This document shows, one piece after another, positions 44,148 through 54,448 of a DNA stretch of 64,000 bases. This DNA comes from Thalassobacterium maritimum. Lineage in GTDB: Bacteria > Verrucomicrobiota > Verrucomicrobiia > Opitutales > Coraliomargaritaceae. How positions within the stretch are numbered: the first letter of the stretch is position 1; each line of letters opens with the position of its first letter. Under the pieces are notes generated by a model that saw only the letters and a program-made list of their open reading frames with translations, made no database searches and was not told the DNA's origin. The position numbers and the translations under genes are program-made. The stretch spans positions 41,077 to 105,076 of the forward strand of contig NZ_JARXHW010000011.1 in NCBI RefSeq assembly GCF_031127805.1, written 5' to 3'.

Positions 44148-45236
44148 ATGCACAAAATTCCTGATATCGCACCTTTCCGCAAGAAGCTCAACGAGTTGAA
44201 CGACCAAATGGCGGATCCCGACTTCTATTCCGACCAGCGACGCGCCGCTGACGTCTCGCGCGAGCAAATGCGCCTGAGCACCTTGGTCGAAAAATTCGAA
44301 GCATGGCATAACACCGTGCAACAGCTCGAAGAAAATGAAGCCATGGCCGAGGATGAGTCCGTCGACGAAGAACTCCGCGAAATGGCGCGTGAAGAGCTTG
44401 AAAGCCTAGCCGCCGAACGCGACAAGCTAGCCAACGACGTGCTCCGCTTTATGATTCCGCCCGATGCCACCGACAGCCGTAACTCGGTGATGGAAATCCG
44501 CGGGGGCGCTGGAGGCGACGAAGCCAACATCTTTGCGGGCGATCTCTTCCGCATGTATAGCCGCTACGCCGAAACACGCGGCTGGCGCGTCGAAGTCATG
44601 AGCTCCAGCCCCGCAGATGTCGGGGGCTTCAAAGAAATCATCTTCATGATGACTGGTGAGGAAGCTTACAAATATCTCAAATTCGAAAGTGGGGTGCATC
44701 GCGTGCAACGCGTGCCCGCCACCGAAACCCAGGGGCGCATCCACACCTCCACCGCAACGGTGGCCGTGCTGCCGGAAGCCCAAGAGGTGGACGTCGAACT
44801 CAATATGAATGATCTCGACATCTCCACCATGCGCGCCAGCGGAGCAGGGGGCCAACACGTGAACACCACCGACTCTGCGGTCATGATGGTGCACAAGCCC
44901 ACCGGTGTCACCGTCTACTGCGCGGATGAACGCTCTCAAATTAAGAACCGTGCCAAGGCCTTAACAGTCATGCGTTCCCGCCTGCTCAAGGCGAAGGAGG
45001 AAGAAGAGCATGCCAAATACGCCGCCGAGCGTAAGGGCCAGATCGGAACCGGCGACCGTTCCGAGCGCATTCGCACCTACAATTACCCACAAGGACGCCT
45101 CACCGACCACCGCATCGGCCTCAGCCTATCTCTACCCACAGTGGTGGATGGCGATCTCGACGACCTGATCGACGCATTGCAAAACTACGATTACGAAGCG
45201 CGCATTCAGAACTTGCTCGAAAAACAAATGGCATAA
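44148..45236 (+). CDS. prfA: Peptide chain release factor 1
   Basis: From the ATG at 44148 this has 362 residues. It recognises UAA and UAG stop codons. The decoding motif is PAT (VQRVPATETQGRIHTS), the RF1 form rather than the SPF of RF2. The catalytic GGQ loop is ASGAGGQHVNTTDSAVMMVH (about residue 235). The frame is open to 44100, but the first residues there are not family-like. prmC, which methylates the GGQ glutamine, follows. Confidence 0.96.
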   Translation: MHKIPDIAPFRKKLNELNDQMADPDFYSDQRRAADVSREQMRLSTLVEKFEAWHNTVQQLEENEAMAEDESVDEELREMAREELESLAAERDKLANDVLRFMIPPDATDSRNSVMEIRGGAGGDEANIFAGDLFRMYSRYAETRGWRVEVMSSSPADVGGFKEIIFMMTGEEAYKYLKFESGVHRVQRVPATETQGRIHTSTATVAVLPEAQEVDVELNMNDLDISTMRASGAGGQHVNTTDSAVMMVHKPTGVTVYCADERSQIKNRAKALTVMRSRLLKAKEEEEHAKYAAERKGQIGTGDRSERIRTYNYPQGRLTDHRIGLSLSLPTVVDGDLDDLIDALQNYDYEARIQNLLEKQMA

Positions 45237-45262
45237 ACCCGCCGCTTGGGAAACGAATTAAT

Positions 45263-46102
45263 ATGCTGAGCATTCGAGAAATCAAAGCACGCACGGAAAC
45301 CTTTTTTAAAGAAAAGGGCGTGCCCAACGCGAAGCTGGATACCGACATTCTGATCGCACACTCGCTCGGAATGAAGCGCCTGGAGCTCTATCTCGATCTC
45401 GATCGCCCGCTGACCGAAGCGCAGCTGTCCGCACTGCGCCCACTGGTCAAGCGACGCGCCAATCGCGAACCGCTACAGTATATTGTCGGCAATACCGACT
45501 TTTATGGTCTGCAGCTCAAAGTGGATCGACGCGCGCTCATTCCGCGCCACGAAACCGAAGAACTGATCGAGCTGATCGTCGAACGGATCGAGACCGCACC
45601 GCAGCGTATCCTGGATTTGGGCACCGGCAGCGGGGCACTTGCCCTCGCGCTGGCCACCCAATATCCGGAAGCCCTGGTCGTCGCCGTCGACCAAAGCACA
45701 GCAGCTCTGGAGCTCGCCCGCGAAAATGCCAGCGCGCTGGAGCTCAACGAGCGCGTTCAGTTTCTAGCGGGTAGTTGGTGGACCCCGGTGATGTCCGAAA
45801 GTCCTTTTGATCTCATCGTCTCCAACCCTCCGTACCTGACTGAAGCTGAAATGCAGACCGCGGAGCCGGAAGTCATCCAACACGAACCACACAGCGCCCT
45901 GGTTGCCGGAGCCGACGGACTCGACGATTTCCGTGTCCTACTCGAAGGGGCCCCAAAGTTTCTTGCTACCGGAGGCTTACTGGCAATGGAAACCGGCATC
46001 GCTCAAAGCGAAGCGCTCAGTGAAATGGCCCAATTAGCCGGCCTCCAAGGCCAAAGCATCGAAGACCTCAGCGGCCGCCCTCGCTTCTTCTTCGCACAGT
46101 AA
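45263..46102 (+). CDS. prmC: Release factor glutamine N5-methyltransferase
   Basis: This 279-residue SAM-dependent enzyme methylates the GGQ glutamine of release factors. The substrate helical domain (1-70) precedes the SAM motif I ILDLGTGSGALALALA (about residue 115) and the NPPYLTEAEM motif IV (about 188), which is diagnostic. It sits 26 bp after prfA on the same strand, the standard pair. Confidence 0.95.
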   Translation: MLSIREIKARTETFFKEKGVPNAKLDTDILIAHSLGMKRLELYLDLDRPLTEAQLSALRPLVKRRANREPLQYIVGNTDFYGLQLKVDRRALIPRHETEELIELIVERIETAPQRILDLGTGSGALALALATQYPEALVVAVDQSTAALELARENASALELNERVQFLAGSWWTPVMSESPFDLIVSNPPYLTEAEMQTAEPEVIQHEPHSALVAGADGLDDFRVLLEGAPKFLATGGLLAMETGIAQSEALSEMAQLAGLQGQSIEDLSGRPRFFFAQ

Positions 46103-46112
46103 AAAAGCCAGC

Positions 46113-47696
46113 TCACTCCGCGTTTTCGCGCGGTAAATTCACATCCGTCCATTCCAAGAACTGCGCAGCCGCCGCATACGCCGTCTGCACGGGATGCCCC
46201 CCGGCGGCGCGTACGGCCTCTTCTTCAAAGGTCTCAAATACCCGCACAATCACTTCAACCGGCCAATCCTGTAAATAGCTCAAGGCCAACTGAGCATCCC
46301 GTGTGCGGCGCATGGAGCAAAACACGACCTTCGCTTCACGGCAATGCGCTCGAGCGAGTGTCTGCTCGTCGGAACCATCTCCTTGCACACAGGGGATTCC
46401 CTGCGCGATCAATTGCCGAATCACACCGGCATCCTCATCCACGACCACCATTTCGATACCGCGCTCTTTGAGGGCATGCACAGTCCGCGGCCCCGCGCGG
46501 CCATAGCCTAATAGCACGACATGCCCACTCATGACTTCGCAAGCTGATTCACCGCTTCGGTAGCGTGGATGCCATTTCACCAATCGCAAGGCAACGCTCT
46601 CGCGCGAGAGTAGCGGCGTCAACGTCATGGTGCTCACAGTAATCAGGGCGATCATGGAAAAAAGTTCATCGCTAATCTGCCCGGAAGCGACTCCTGTCAG
46701 TGCCAGTAGCAGTGAAAACTCACTGGTCTGCGAGAGCAACAAGCCGGTCTCCACCGCCGCGCGACTGGAGTAGCCGACCACCTCGGCCACGATCGCCACC
46801 AGCAGCACCGTCACTGTGATCAAGACCACAATAAAAACGAGGCTATGCTGCAACATAGTGAGATCGGGCATCGTCAAAAATGCGCCGGCACTGATAAAAA
46901 ACAGCGCCAGGAAAAAGCCCGAAAGCGAGCCCAACATACCACGCACTAAGCCGTTCATTGGAAAAGCGGAGATCGCAAAACCTGCAAAAAACGCCCCGAC
47001 CAAATAGGGCAGGTGTAAAAGATACGCCATGGTGGAAAATGCGAACAGCACCGCCAACGCGCCCAACATCAACTCCTCATCGTCCAGCTTGAAACGCTTC
47101 ACCACAAAGGGCACCACCCAACGATGGAAGGCAGCCGCCAAAATTCCCAGGGCAATGGCATTGGCCACGGCATTACAGACCACCAACCAGCCCTCTGGCC
47201 CCTTCAACAGCGCCACCATGATTAACACAATAAAGATGTCCTGCAGCAACAGTACGCCCAGCACGAGGCGTCCGTAGGGCTCAAACATCTGTCGCCGTTG
47301 CTGCAAGTGACGCACCACTACCAGCGTCGAACTGGCAGACAGGGCACAGCCCAAATAGAGTGCAGTTGTCCCACTATAGCCGAGCAAGAGAGCGGTGACG
47401 ACCCCACATAGGCCTAGAGTTACAAATTGTGTGATCGCCAATATGGTGATCGCGCGCGTGCGCCCGCGCATGCGACGCGGACTGAGCTCTACCCCAGCGG
47501 TAAAGACCAGCACCGCCAGCCCAAGCTGAATCATTTCGCTGATCAACTCCTGCGGCACTTCGATCGCACGATGGCTGGCCAGCGCACTCAGAGCGGCCCC
47601 GGAAAGCATCAATAAGGGAATCGCGGGCAAGCGCAGAAACTTCGAAAGTCCGAAGGCGATCGCCGCCGCCAACAGTAAAATAGCCAGTGCTGTCAT
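46113..47696 (-). CDS. Kef-type monovalent cation:proton antiporter with TrkA-N domain (second of pair)
   Basis: This 527-residue inner-membrane protein has about 11-12 helices forming the Na+/H+ exchanger fold (residues 1-370). A C-terminal NAD-binding TrkA-N (RCK) domain follows (about 393-510: GHVVLLGYGRAGPRTVHALKERGIEMVVVDED). Such proteins move K+ or Na+ against protons and are gated by nucleotides. It overlaps the first Kef gene by 4 bp (47693-47696), so they are co-expressed. Confidence 0.88.
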   Translation of the reverse strand: MTALAILLLAAAIAFGLSKFLRLPAIPLLMLSGAALSALASHRAIEVPQELISEMIQLGLAVLVFTAGVELSPRRMRGRTRAITILAITQFVTLGLCGVVTALLLGYSGTTALYLGCALSASSTLVVVRHLQQRRQMFEPYGRLVLGVLLLQDIFIVLIMVALLKGPEGWLVVCNAVANAIALGILAAAFHRWVVPFVVKRFKLDDEELMLGALAVLFAFSTMAYLLHLPYLVGAFFAGFAISAFPMNGLVRGMLGSLSGFFLALFFISAGAFLTMPDLTMLQHSLVFIVVLITVTVLLVAIVAEVVGYSSRAAVETGLLLSQTSEFSLLLALTGVASGQISDELFSMIALITVSTMTLTPLLSRESVALRLVKWHPRYRSGESACEVMSGHVVLLGYGRAGPRTVHALKERGIEMVVVDEDAGVIRQLIAQGIPCVQGDGSDEQTLARAHCREAKVVFCSMRRTRDAQLALSYLQDWPVEVIVRVFETFEEEAVRAAGGHPVQTAYAAAAQFLEWTDVNLPRENAE

Positions 47697-49354
47697 GTCG
47701 AATGCACCTCCTCACCACGCGCTCGGCCATTTACCTGCTCAAATAAAGCAACTTGCTCGCGCACACCATCGACCGCGGGCATAAACATATAATTGGTATC
47801 CAATTCCAATAGATCATCCACCACCGAAATATCGAATGCATGGATGGCACAAGGAACGTCAGCCGATCGACAGCGATATGCCAATAAGTGATTGGTGTCT
47901 TCGATCTGCAGTGCCGAAACAACCAAGCGCGCGTGCCGCAGGCCGATCTCTTCCACCACGGATTCATACTCCACATTCCCAATCAAAGTTAAGGCCGCCC
48001 CCAAGCCCTCAAGCTTGCGTGGATCTGTATCGATCGCCAGCACGGTTTCACCGCGATCCGACAGCTTTTTCACCACTTCGCGCCCCAGTGCATTCATCCC
48101 GACCACAATGACATGCCCCACATGCGAGTGTAACTCATCCACATCGGGCGCTTGTTTCGCACCTAAGAAATGCAACAAATGCAAACGCTTAGTCACCGTG
48201 TAGAGCGGCTCACTATAGATGATCAGGTAAGAAGAAATCGCGATGGTCAATATCCCCACCAGTCCGCCTAAGGAAACCACCACCCCCTCGATCAAGCCCG
48301 CCCCCGCCCCGAGCCCGAGCAGGATAAAAGCAAATTCACTGACCTGACCACTCGCAATGGCCGTCTGGAAAGCGGTGTATTCACTGTAACGGAGACGGCT
48401 CAAAATGAGAAAAACAATCAGCGGCTTGGCTACGATCACAAAAGCGCTCAGCCCCAAAGCATAGCCCCAAATCTCCCCCAGCACTGATAGATCCATCTTC
48501 ACTCCGAGCGTCACTAAAAACACCGCCACAAAAAACGTCATCAAAGGATGCAAGCGACGATGCAAATCCTCATGAATCGGCAGCTGCGCAATCGCGATGC
48601 CCGCCAAGAAGGCCCCGATCTCCACGGACAAATGAAACTGATGCGCCAGCAGCACCACCAAAAAGCACCAACACAATGCCCAGATAAAGACCGTGTCCGG
48701 CGAACGCGAAGCCCAGGCAAAGGGCTTGGGCAATACATAGCGCGAAGCCAGTAGCGTGGCCAACAACAGCACGATCATGCCTCCAAAAGCCACGCCTAAC
48801 CCCTTGGCCAATTCTAACAACTCGATCGATTCGCCCGAGCCCAGACCACTCAATATGGTCAGCCCAATAATCACCACGATGTCCTGCGCCAAAAACAGCG
48901 AGATCGCGATCCGCCCAAAGAGGCGCCCAGTGGCCCCCTTCTGATCCAACAGCTTGATCACCACCACCGTGCTACTAAAGGTCACGGTCGCCGCCAGAAA
49001 GACGGCTTCCATCAGCCCAAAGCCCATCAGCAGCGAGATCAAAAATCCGCCCGAGGCAGTGAATACAACCTGTAAGCCGCCCAAAATAAGAGCCACTCGC
49101 CCGAGGTCTTTGATCTTCTGCAAGCTCAGTTCCAGCCCCACCAGAAACAGCAGTAGCGCGATGCCTAACTCCGAAATTAGTTCTAAAGAATGGTCCAGCT
49201 GCACAATCCCCAAGCCGGGCCCCAGCACCATGCCCGCTAGAATGTAGGCCACAATCGAGGGCATCTTCACCAGCTTGCCCAAGAAGGCAAACACCGCCGC
49301 CGTAATGACTATGAAGCCAAGGTTGAGCAAAAGTGTGAGTTCGGAGGCGTGCAT
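47693..49354 (-). CDS. Kef-type monovalent cation:proton antiporter with TrkA-N domain (first of pair)
   Basis: This 553-residue protein has the same architecture as its overlapping neighbour: about 12 membrane helices (LLLNLGFIVITAAVFAFLG start) then a TrkA-N domain (about 415-535: GHVIVVGMNALGREVVKKLSDRGETVLAID). The two proteins are not close copies, so this is not a recent duplication. They may form a heteromeric exchanger. The gene is divergent from gdhA with a 125-bp promoter region. Confidence 0.88.
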   Translation of the reverse strand: MHASELTLLLNLGFIVITAAVFAFLGKLVKMPSIVAYILAGMVLGPGLGIVQLDHSLELISELGIALLLFLVGLELSLQKIKDLGRVALILGGLQVVFTASGGFLISLLMGFGLMEAVFLAATVTFSSTVVVIKLLDQKGATGRLFGRIAISLFLAQDIVVIIGLTILSGLGSGESIELLELAKGLGVAFGGMIVLLLATLLASRYVLPKPFAWASRSPDTVFIWALCWCFLVVLLAHQFHLSVEIGAFLAGIAIAQLPIHEDLHRRLHPLMTFFVAVFLVTLGVKMDLSVLGEIWGYALGLSAFVIVAKPLIVFLILSRLRYSEYTAFQTAIASGQVSEFAFILLGLGAGAGLIEGVVVSLGGLVGILTIAISSYLIIYSEPLYTVTKRLHLLHFLGAKQAPDVDELHSHVGHVIVVGMNALGREVVKKLSDRGETVLAIDTDPRKLEGLGAALTLIGNVEYESVVEEIGLRHARLVVSALQIEDTNHLLAYRCRSADVPCAIHAFDISVVDDLLELDTNYMFMPAVDGVREQVALFEQVNGRARGEEVHST

Positions 49355-49479
49355 GCGTACTGAATCGTAGGTGATCTACCCACTGTAGCAATTCTGAAGC
49401 TAGTTTACCAAAAAAGATTGGATAATACAAAAATCTGAATAGATTATTATGTTTAATCTATTTTTAACGGAGCATGAAT

Positions 49480-50829
49480 ATGAGTAATACACTTGATGAG
49501 AAACTAGAGCCACTTTACCAAACGGTCATCAACCGCAATCCAGGCGAAGCCGAATTTCACCAAGCGGTCCACGAAGTGCTAGAATCACTCGGACCAGTGC
49601 TAGTCAAATACCCGGAATTTGGACGCCACAAAATCATCGAACGTATCTGCGAGCCGGAGCGGCAAATCATTTTTCGTGTTCCCTGGATGGATGACAACAA
49701 CGAGGTTCAAATCAACCGGGGCTTCCGCGTGCAGTTCAATAGCGCACTCGGCCCCTACAAGGGCGGCATTCGCTTTCATCCCTCAGTTTATCTGGGCGTG
49801 GTCAAGTTCCTCGGCTTCGAACAGATCTTTAAAAATGGACTCACAGGCATGCCGATCGGCGGTGCTAAGGGTGGCTCTGACTTCGACCCGAAGGGGAAGT
49901 CAGAAAACGAAATCATGCGTTTCTGCCAAAGCTTCATGACCGAACTGCAACGCCATACTGGCGAATACACCGACGTCCCTGCAGGTGATATCGGCGTAGG
50001 CACCCGCGAAGTGGGCTATCTCTTTGGCCAATACAAGCGCATCACTAACCGCTACGAATCGGGCGTGCTCACTGGAAAAGGCCTCGACTGGGGCGGCGCT
50101 CTGGCACGCACAGAAGCGACTGGCTATGGTACGGTCTACTTCCTAAACGAAATGCTTAAAGCACGCGGTGATGCACTCGAAGGCAAGACTTGTATCGTTT
50201 CTGGCTCGGGCAATGTGGCAATCTATGCGATTTCCAAGCTTCAGGAACTGGGCGCCAAGGTGGTCGCCTGCTCCGACTCCAATGGCTTTATTCATGACCC
50301 CGACGGCCTCGACCTAGCACTGGTCAAACAAATTAAAGAAGTCGAACGCCGACGTATCAAAGAATACGCCAAGCAAAAGAATGGTGCTCGCTACCTAGCT
50401 AAAGGGCGCATCTGGTCGGTCCCTTGTGACATTGCACTCCCATGCGCGACGCAAAATGAACTGAATGGCAAGGACGCCCAGGAGCTCATTAAAAACGGCT
50501 GCATCGCTGTCGCTGAAGGTGCCAATATGCCCTCCACTCCCGAAGCAGTGGACGCTTTTCTAAATACTGGTATCGCCTACGGTCCGGGCAAGGCCGCCAA
50601 TGCGGGCGGGGTCGCCACATCCGCGCTGGAAATGCAACAAAATGCCAGCCGCGACGTATGGAGCTTCGAATTCACCGATAAACGCTTATCCGAAATCATG
50701 ACTGGCATCCACCAACGCTGTTACGAAACCGCGGAGGAATTCGGCACCCCTGGCAACTACGTCAACGGCGCCAACATCGCCGGCTTCATCAAAGTCGCTA
50801 AAGCAATGGTCGCGCTCGGACTGATTTAG
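49480..50829 (+). CDS. gdhA: NADP-specific glutamate dehydrogenase
   Basis: From the ATG at 49480 this has 449 residues; an ATG at 49474 is also in frame, but the GGAG at 49469-49472 is better spaced for the second. It aminates 2-oxoglutarate to glutamate. Substrate residues are in GPYKGGIRFHPSVYLGVVKFLGFEQIFKNGLTG and GGAKGGSDFDPKGKS, with the catalytic Asp in DVPAGDIGVG. The dinucleotide-binding motif is SGSGNVAIYA (about residue 245). The 449-residue hexameric form is the NADP-type enzyme. Confidence 0.95.
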   Translation: MSNTLDEKLEPLYQTVINRNPGEAEFHQAVHEVLESLGPVLVKYPEFGRHKIIERICEPERQIIFRVPWMDDNNEVQINRGFRVQFNSALGPYKGGIRFHPSVYLGVVKFLGFEQIFKNGLTGMPIGGAKGGSDFDPKGKSENEIMRFCQSFMTELQRHTGEYTDVPAGDIGVGTREVGYLFGQYKRITNRYESGVLTGKGLDWGGALARTEATGYGTVYFLNEMLKARGDALEGKTCIVSGSGNVAIYAISKLQELGAKVVACSDSNGFIHDPDGLDLALVKQIKEVERRRIKEYAKQKNGARYLAKGRIWSVPCDIALPCATQNELNGKDAQELIKNGCIAVAEGANMPSTPEAVDAFLNTGIAYGPGKAANAGGVATSALEMQQNASRDVWSFEFTDKRLSEIMTGIHQRCYETAEEFGTPGNYVNGANIAGFIKVAKAMVALGLI

Positions 50830-50936
50830 CCCTGGCATGCATAGGCAAATTTTCACGAGGCGCTTCACAAAAGCTGATGAAGCTTCTGCGTGTGTAGCGG
50901 ATCGGCGGAGGCAATAGGACAGACAAAGTGTCGATC

Positions 50937-53900
50937 CTACCTTACTGCCAGTGCCTTCAACTCACGATAATCCAGCTTACCAGTGCCGAGCAAGGGTAAG
51001 GCCTCCAAATACTGCCAGTCCTTTGGGTTGGGCTTCCAAAGATTGGGAATGTCGAGTGCTTTGAGCTGCTCGCGAATGCTGTCCTCGCTCAAGGCGGCTT
51101 CGGTGTGGAAGACACAGAGCTTCTCGCCCTTGCGAGCATCCTCGATCGCGACGACTACCAGGGCATCGGAGCTGAGCCCGAAGGCGCCTTGCAGGGCCTC
51201 TTCCACTGCGCCGTGCGAGATCATCTCGCCCCCGAGCTTGCTGAAACGTGAGAGTCGCCCGGTGATGGCAAAAAAGCCGTCCACATCCATCAGGCCGATG
51301 TCGCCGGTGTCGTACCAGCCGTCCTGCAGCACCGATGCGGTCAGCGCTTCCTTGTTTAAATAGCCTAACATGACGTTGGGGCCTTTGACATAAATCAGGC
51401 CTTCTTCGCCGGGCCCGAGTGTGGCCTTGCTCTCGGGATGCACGATCTTCATCGCCATGCCGGGCAATACGCGGCCGAGGCGTCCCTCGCGATTGCCGGT
51501 CTCTTCGAGATTATCGACCGTCACATTGGGCAGGCTGAGCGCACACACGGGCGAGAGCTCGGTCGCCCCATAGCCTTCGAGCGGTTGCACGCCGAAGCGC
51601 TTTTCAAACATCTGTGCCACGCGTGGCTGTAGTTTTTCGGCTCCGGTGAAGGTGTAGCGCAAATGCTGCAACTGCTCGGGCTTGATCTTGCGCACATAGG
51701 CGAGCAAGAAGCTGGGCGTGGTCAACAGAATCGAGGCTCGGTATTTCTCGGCGAGTTGGCCGATCGTTTCGCCTTCGAGTGGATTGCTGTGGCAGGCGGT
51801 GGTGATGCCGGAAAGTAAAGGAAACCAAAGCGTCACGGTATAGCCGAAAGAATGGAAGAAGGGCAGGGTGGCCAGCATGACGTCTTCTCGCTTGGGCGTC
51901 ACGACGGAGCGAAAGGACTCGATGTTGGACAGTAAATTATGATGGCTGAGCATCACGCCCTTGGGCTCGGCGGTGGAGCCACTGGAAAAGAGTATCGTCG
52001 CCACCTCGTCGGGCTGCACCGGCGAGATACCGGCGATCAACATACGGGCGGGCCACAATCGGGCCTTTACGAAGGCGAGTAATTTGGCTGGGCCACTCAG
52101 GTCGGCGAGTAAGTCTTCCAAATAAAGCAAATTGTCACCCATCGGTAACTCTGGTAGGCGTTCCAGAAATTTACGCGAGGTCAGCACAGTACGGATCTCG
52201 CATTGAGCTTGCGCGGAAGCGACACTGGCGGCGGGCGCGGTGTAATTGAGATTCACGCTAATGCGTCGATCAAGGGTTGTAGCGAGATTGGCCAATGTGG
52301 CAGCGGTGCCGGTCGGCAGTAAAATGCCAAGACTGCGCTCGGAGGGATCGGTCTGGGCCCGCAAGCGATCTCGCAGTAGTAAACTGGCAATCAGTAGTTC
52401 GCCAAATTTCATCTCGCGCCCCGTGGTATCGGCACTGGCGAGCTTGTTCCAGTTGCGACGCACGGAGGCCACCAACTCATGCCCGAGACTCTTGCGGCGC
52501 TCTTTGACCAGTTCGAAGGACTCCACCGAGAGCTCACTCACGGCCTGCTGCACCTCGAAAGCGCTGGAGCGGGTCGGCAGGGGCTCCCCATAATGCACAC
52601 TGACGGGATAGCGAAAATCCTCACTCAGGCGGATTTTGGGCATGCCTTGATAGAAACTGGACACACTGCCCCAGGCGCCACCGATATAGACGGGGATGAT
52701 GGGGTAGTCCGTTCCTTTGACGATACGTTCGAAGCCCTGCTTAAAGGGACGCATCATGCCGGTGCGGGTCAGCGAACCTTCGGCAAAGATACAAACGAGA
52801 TAACCATCATCGAGTGCCTGCCGGGCGGTCTTGAGCGATTGCAGCAGTTTCTTGGGATTGTCCTGGCTATGTATTAGAATCACCTGCGCCAGATCGATCA
52901 CTTTGCGCGTCAATCGCCCGTAGCCCTCGTATTGCTCACGCGACATCAGCATGCGAATGCGTCGCTGTTGACTGCTCATCACCAGCACTGCATCCATCAA
53001 ACTGACATGATTACAGACCAACAATCCTGGGCCATTTGCTGGCAAATTATGCAGCCCACGCACCTGAAAGCGATAACAGGCATGCGTAATCAGCATCACA
53101 ATGAACTTAATAAAAAAGTCCGGCAGCACCCATAAACTGAAAATCGCCAAGCCGAGAATCAAACAAGCCAACAACAAAAAGCCATTCTGCGCGCTGCCGC
53201 CCAACACGGCCCCGTTCAAATAGATCAAGCCACTCGCCAACAGGATGCCCAACCAGCTCATAAAGGAATTCGTCGCTTGAATCGCCCCGACACGATCCTC
53301 GGGGCTGCGGTATTGAATGAAGGCCTGCAGCGGCACGATGAACAGCCCAGCCGCAAAGCCGAGCACTGCCATACTGATGGCCGAGAGCCAAACATTACCC
53401 TCTGCCATCAAACCCAAGGTGCCGAGACTTAAACTCATCAGCAGCGCGCCCACCGGCACGATGCCAAACTCGATCCCGCGCCCACTCAACCAGCCCGCCG
53501 TGGTCGAGCCCACACCGATCCCGATCGCGGTCAGCAGAAACAAGCGCGTCGCCGCCTCAGGCGTCAGCCCCAAGTGCTGCTCCCCGTAATCCAGCACATT
53601 CAGCTGAATAAATGCAGCCGCCAAAGAGAAGACCGCCAAGGCCAAGACCGCCAGTGTCAGAAAGCCGTCCTTACGAATTTCCAAACTTGTGCGAAAGACC
53701 GAGCCAAAGCCATTTAGGCTCAACCGACGAATCGGATGCGCCGGCGTGGGCGCAATCTGCCAAGACGCCAACAAGCCCAGCCCGGCGATCACGAGACACA
53801 CACATGCCGCCAAACTGAAATTGCCCTTGCTGAGCAAGCTCAACTCCGGCGCCAGCACGGTGCCACAAATAATCGCGAGAAAGGTAAACAACTGCAACGA

Positions 53901-54332
53901 ACCATTCGCTTTCGAGAGCTGCTCAGAATCCACCTGCTCCGGCAAGATGCCATATTTACAAGGCCCGAAGAAAGCACTCTGCGCCGACATCAAGAACATC
54001 GTGACATACAACATCGCGGGACTTTGAAGCGAAAGCGCACCAATCCCAAAGCCCATCACCACCAGTTCCACCAGCTTCAGAATCACGATCAGCTTACGCT
54101 TACTAAATTTATCCGCAAAGTTGCCCGCAATCGGCACGATCAGCAAAAAGGGCAGGGCAAACACCAGTCCCACCGAGGCCAGGATACCCGCCGAGGAAGC
54201 CTCCCCCTTCCAAGCAATCAGGGCATAGACCATCAGCAGCTTGAAAATATTATCATTCATCGCCCCACCAAACTGCGTGAGGTTATGCCACCAAAAGGTC
54301 TTGGGGAGCGCTTGAGAAGAGTTAGTTTTCAT
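50937..54332 (-). CDS. aas: LplT-Aas fusion: lysophospholipid transporter, acyltransferase and acyl-ACP synthetase in one chain
   Basis: From the ATG at 54332 this has 1131 residues and three modules. Residues 1-410 are an MFS transporter like LplT (about 12 helices). Residues 430-620 are a PlsC-type acyltransferase with NHVSLMDAVLV (NHx4D) and FAEGSLTRTG. Residues 650-1130 are an AMP-forming acyl ligase with LFSSGSTAEPKGVMLSHHNLL, YGATELSPV and GWYDTGDIGLMD. Together they import 2-acyl-lysophospholipid and reacylate it. E. coli has lplT and aas as separate neighbours. Confidence 0.93.
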   Translation of the reverse strand: MKTNSSQALPKTFWWHNLTQFGGAMNDNIFKLLMVYALIAWKGEASSAGILASVGLVFALPFLLIVPIAGNFADKFSKRKLIVILKLVELVVMGFGIGALSLQSPAMLYVTMFLMSAQSAFFGPCKYGILPEQVDSEQLSKANGSLQLFTFLAIICGTVLAPELSLLSKGNFSLAACVCLVIAGLGLLASWQIAPTPAHPIRRLSLNGFGSVFRTSLEIRKDGFLTLAVLALAVFSLAAAFIQLNVLDYGEQHLGLTPEAATRLFLLTAIGIGVGSTTAGWLSGRGIEFGIVPVGALLMSLSLGTLGLMAEGNVWLSAISMAVLGFAAGLFIVPLQAFIQYRSPEDRVGAIQATNSFMSWLGILLASGLIYLNGAVLGGSAQNGFLLLACLILGLAIFSLWVLPDFFIKFIVMLITHACYRFQVRGLHNLPANGPGLLVCNHVSLMDAVLVMSSQQRRIRMLMSREQYEGYGRLTRKVIDLAQVILIHSQDNPKKLLQSLKTARQALDDGYLVCIFAEGSLTRTGMMRPFKQGFERIVKGTDYPIIPVYIGGAWGSVSSFYQGMPKIRLSEDFRYPVSVHYGEPLPTRSSAFEVQQAVSELSVESFELVKERRKSLGHELVASVRRNWNKLASADTTGREMKFGELLIASLLLRDRLRAQTDPSERSLGILLPTGTAATLANLATTLDRRISVNLNYTAPAASVASAQAQCEIRTVLTSRKFLERLPELPMGDNLLYLEDLLADLSGPAKLLAFVKARLWPARMLIAGISPVQPDEVATILFSSGSTAEPKGVMLSHHNLLSNIESFRSVVTPKREDVMLATLPFFHSFGYTVTLWFPLLSGITTACHSNPLEGETIGQLAEKYRASILLTTPSFLLAYVRKIKPEQLQHLRYTFTGAEKLQPRVAQMFEKRFGVQPLEGYGATELSPVCALSLPNVTVDNLEETGNREGRLGRVLPGMAMKIVHPESKATLGPGEEGLIYVKGPNVMLGYLNKEALTASVLQDGWYDTGDIGLMDVDGFFAITGRLSRFSKLGGEMISHGAVEEALQGAFGLSSDALVVVAIEDARKGEKLCVFHTEAALSEDSIREQLKALDIPNLWKPNPKDWQYLEALPLLGTGKLDYRELKALAVR

Positions 54333-54448
54333 AGGTAGAATGCGCCGACATCTTCCGCAATAAAACCTAATCGTCAACAACTGCGGCCTTATGATTTATC
54401 TATGTTCAGACTTGCCCGCTCGAACTGTAGTCGGCCCATTCTTCGCCA

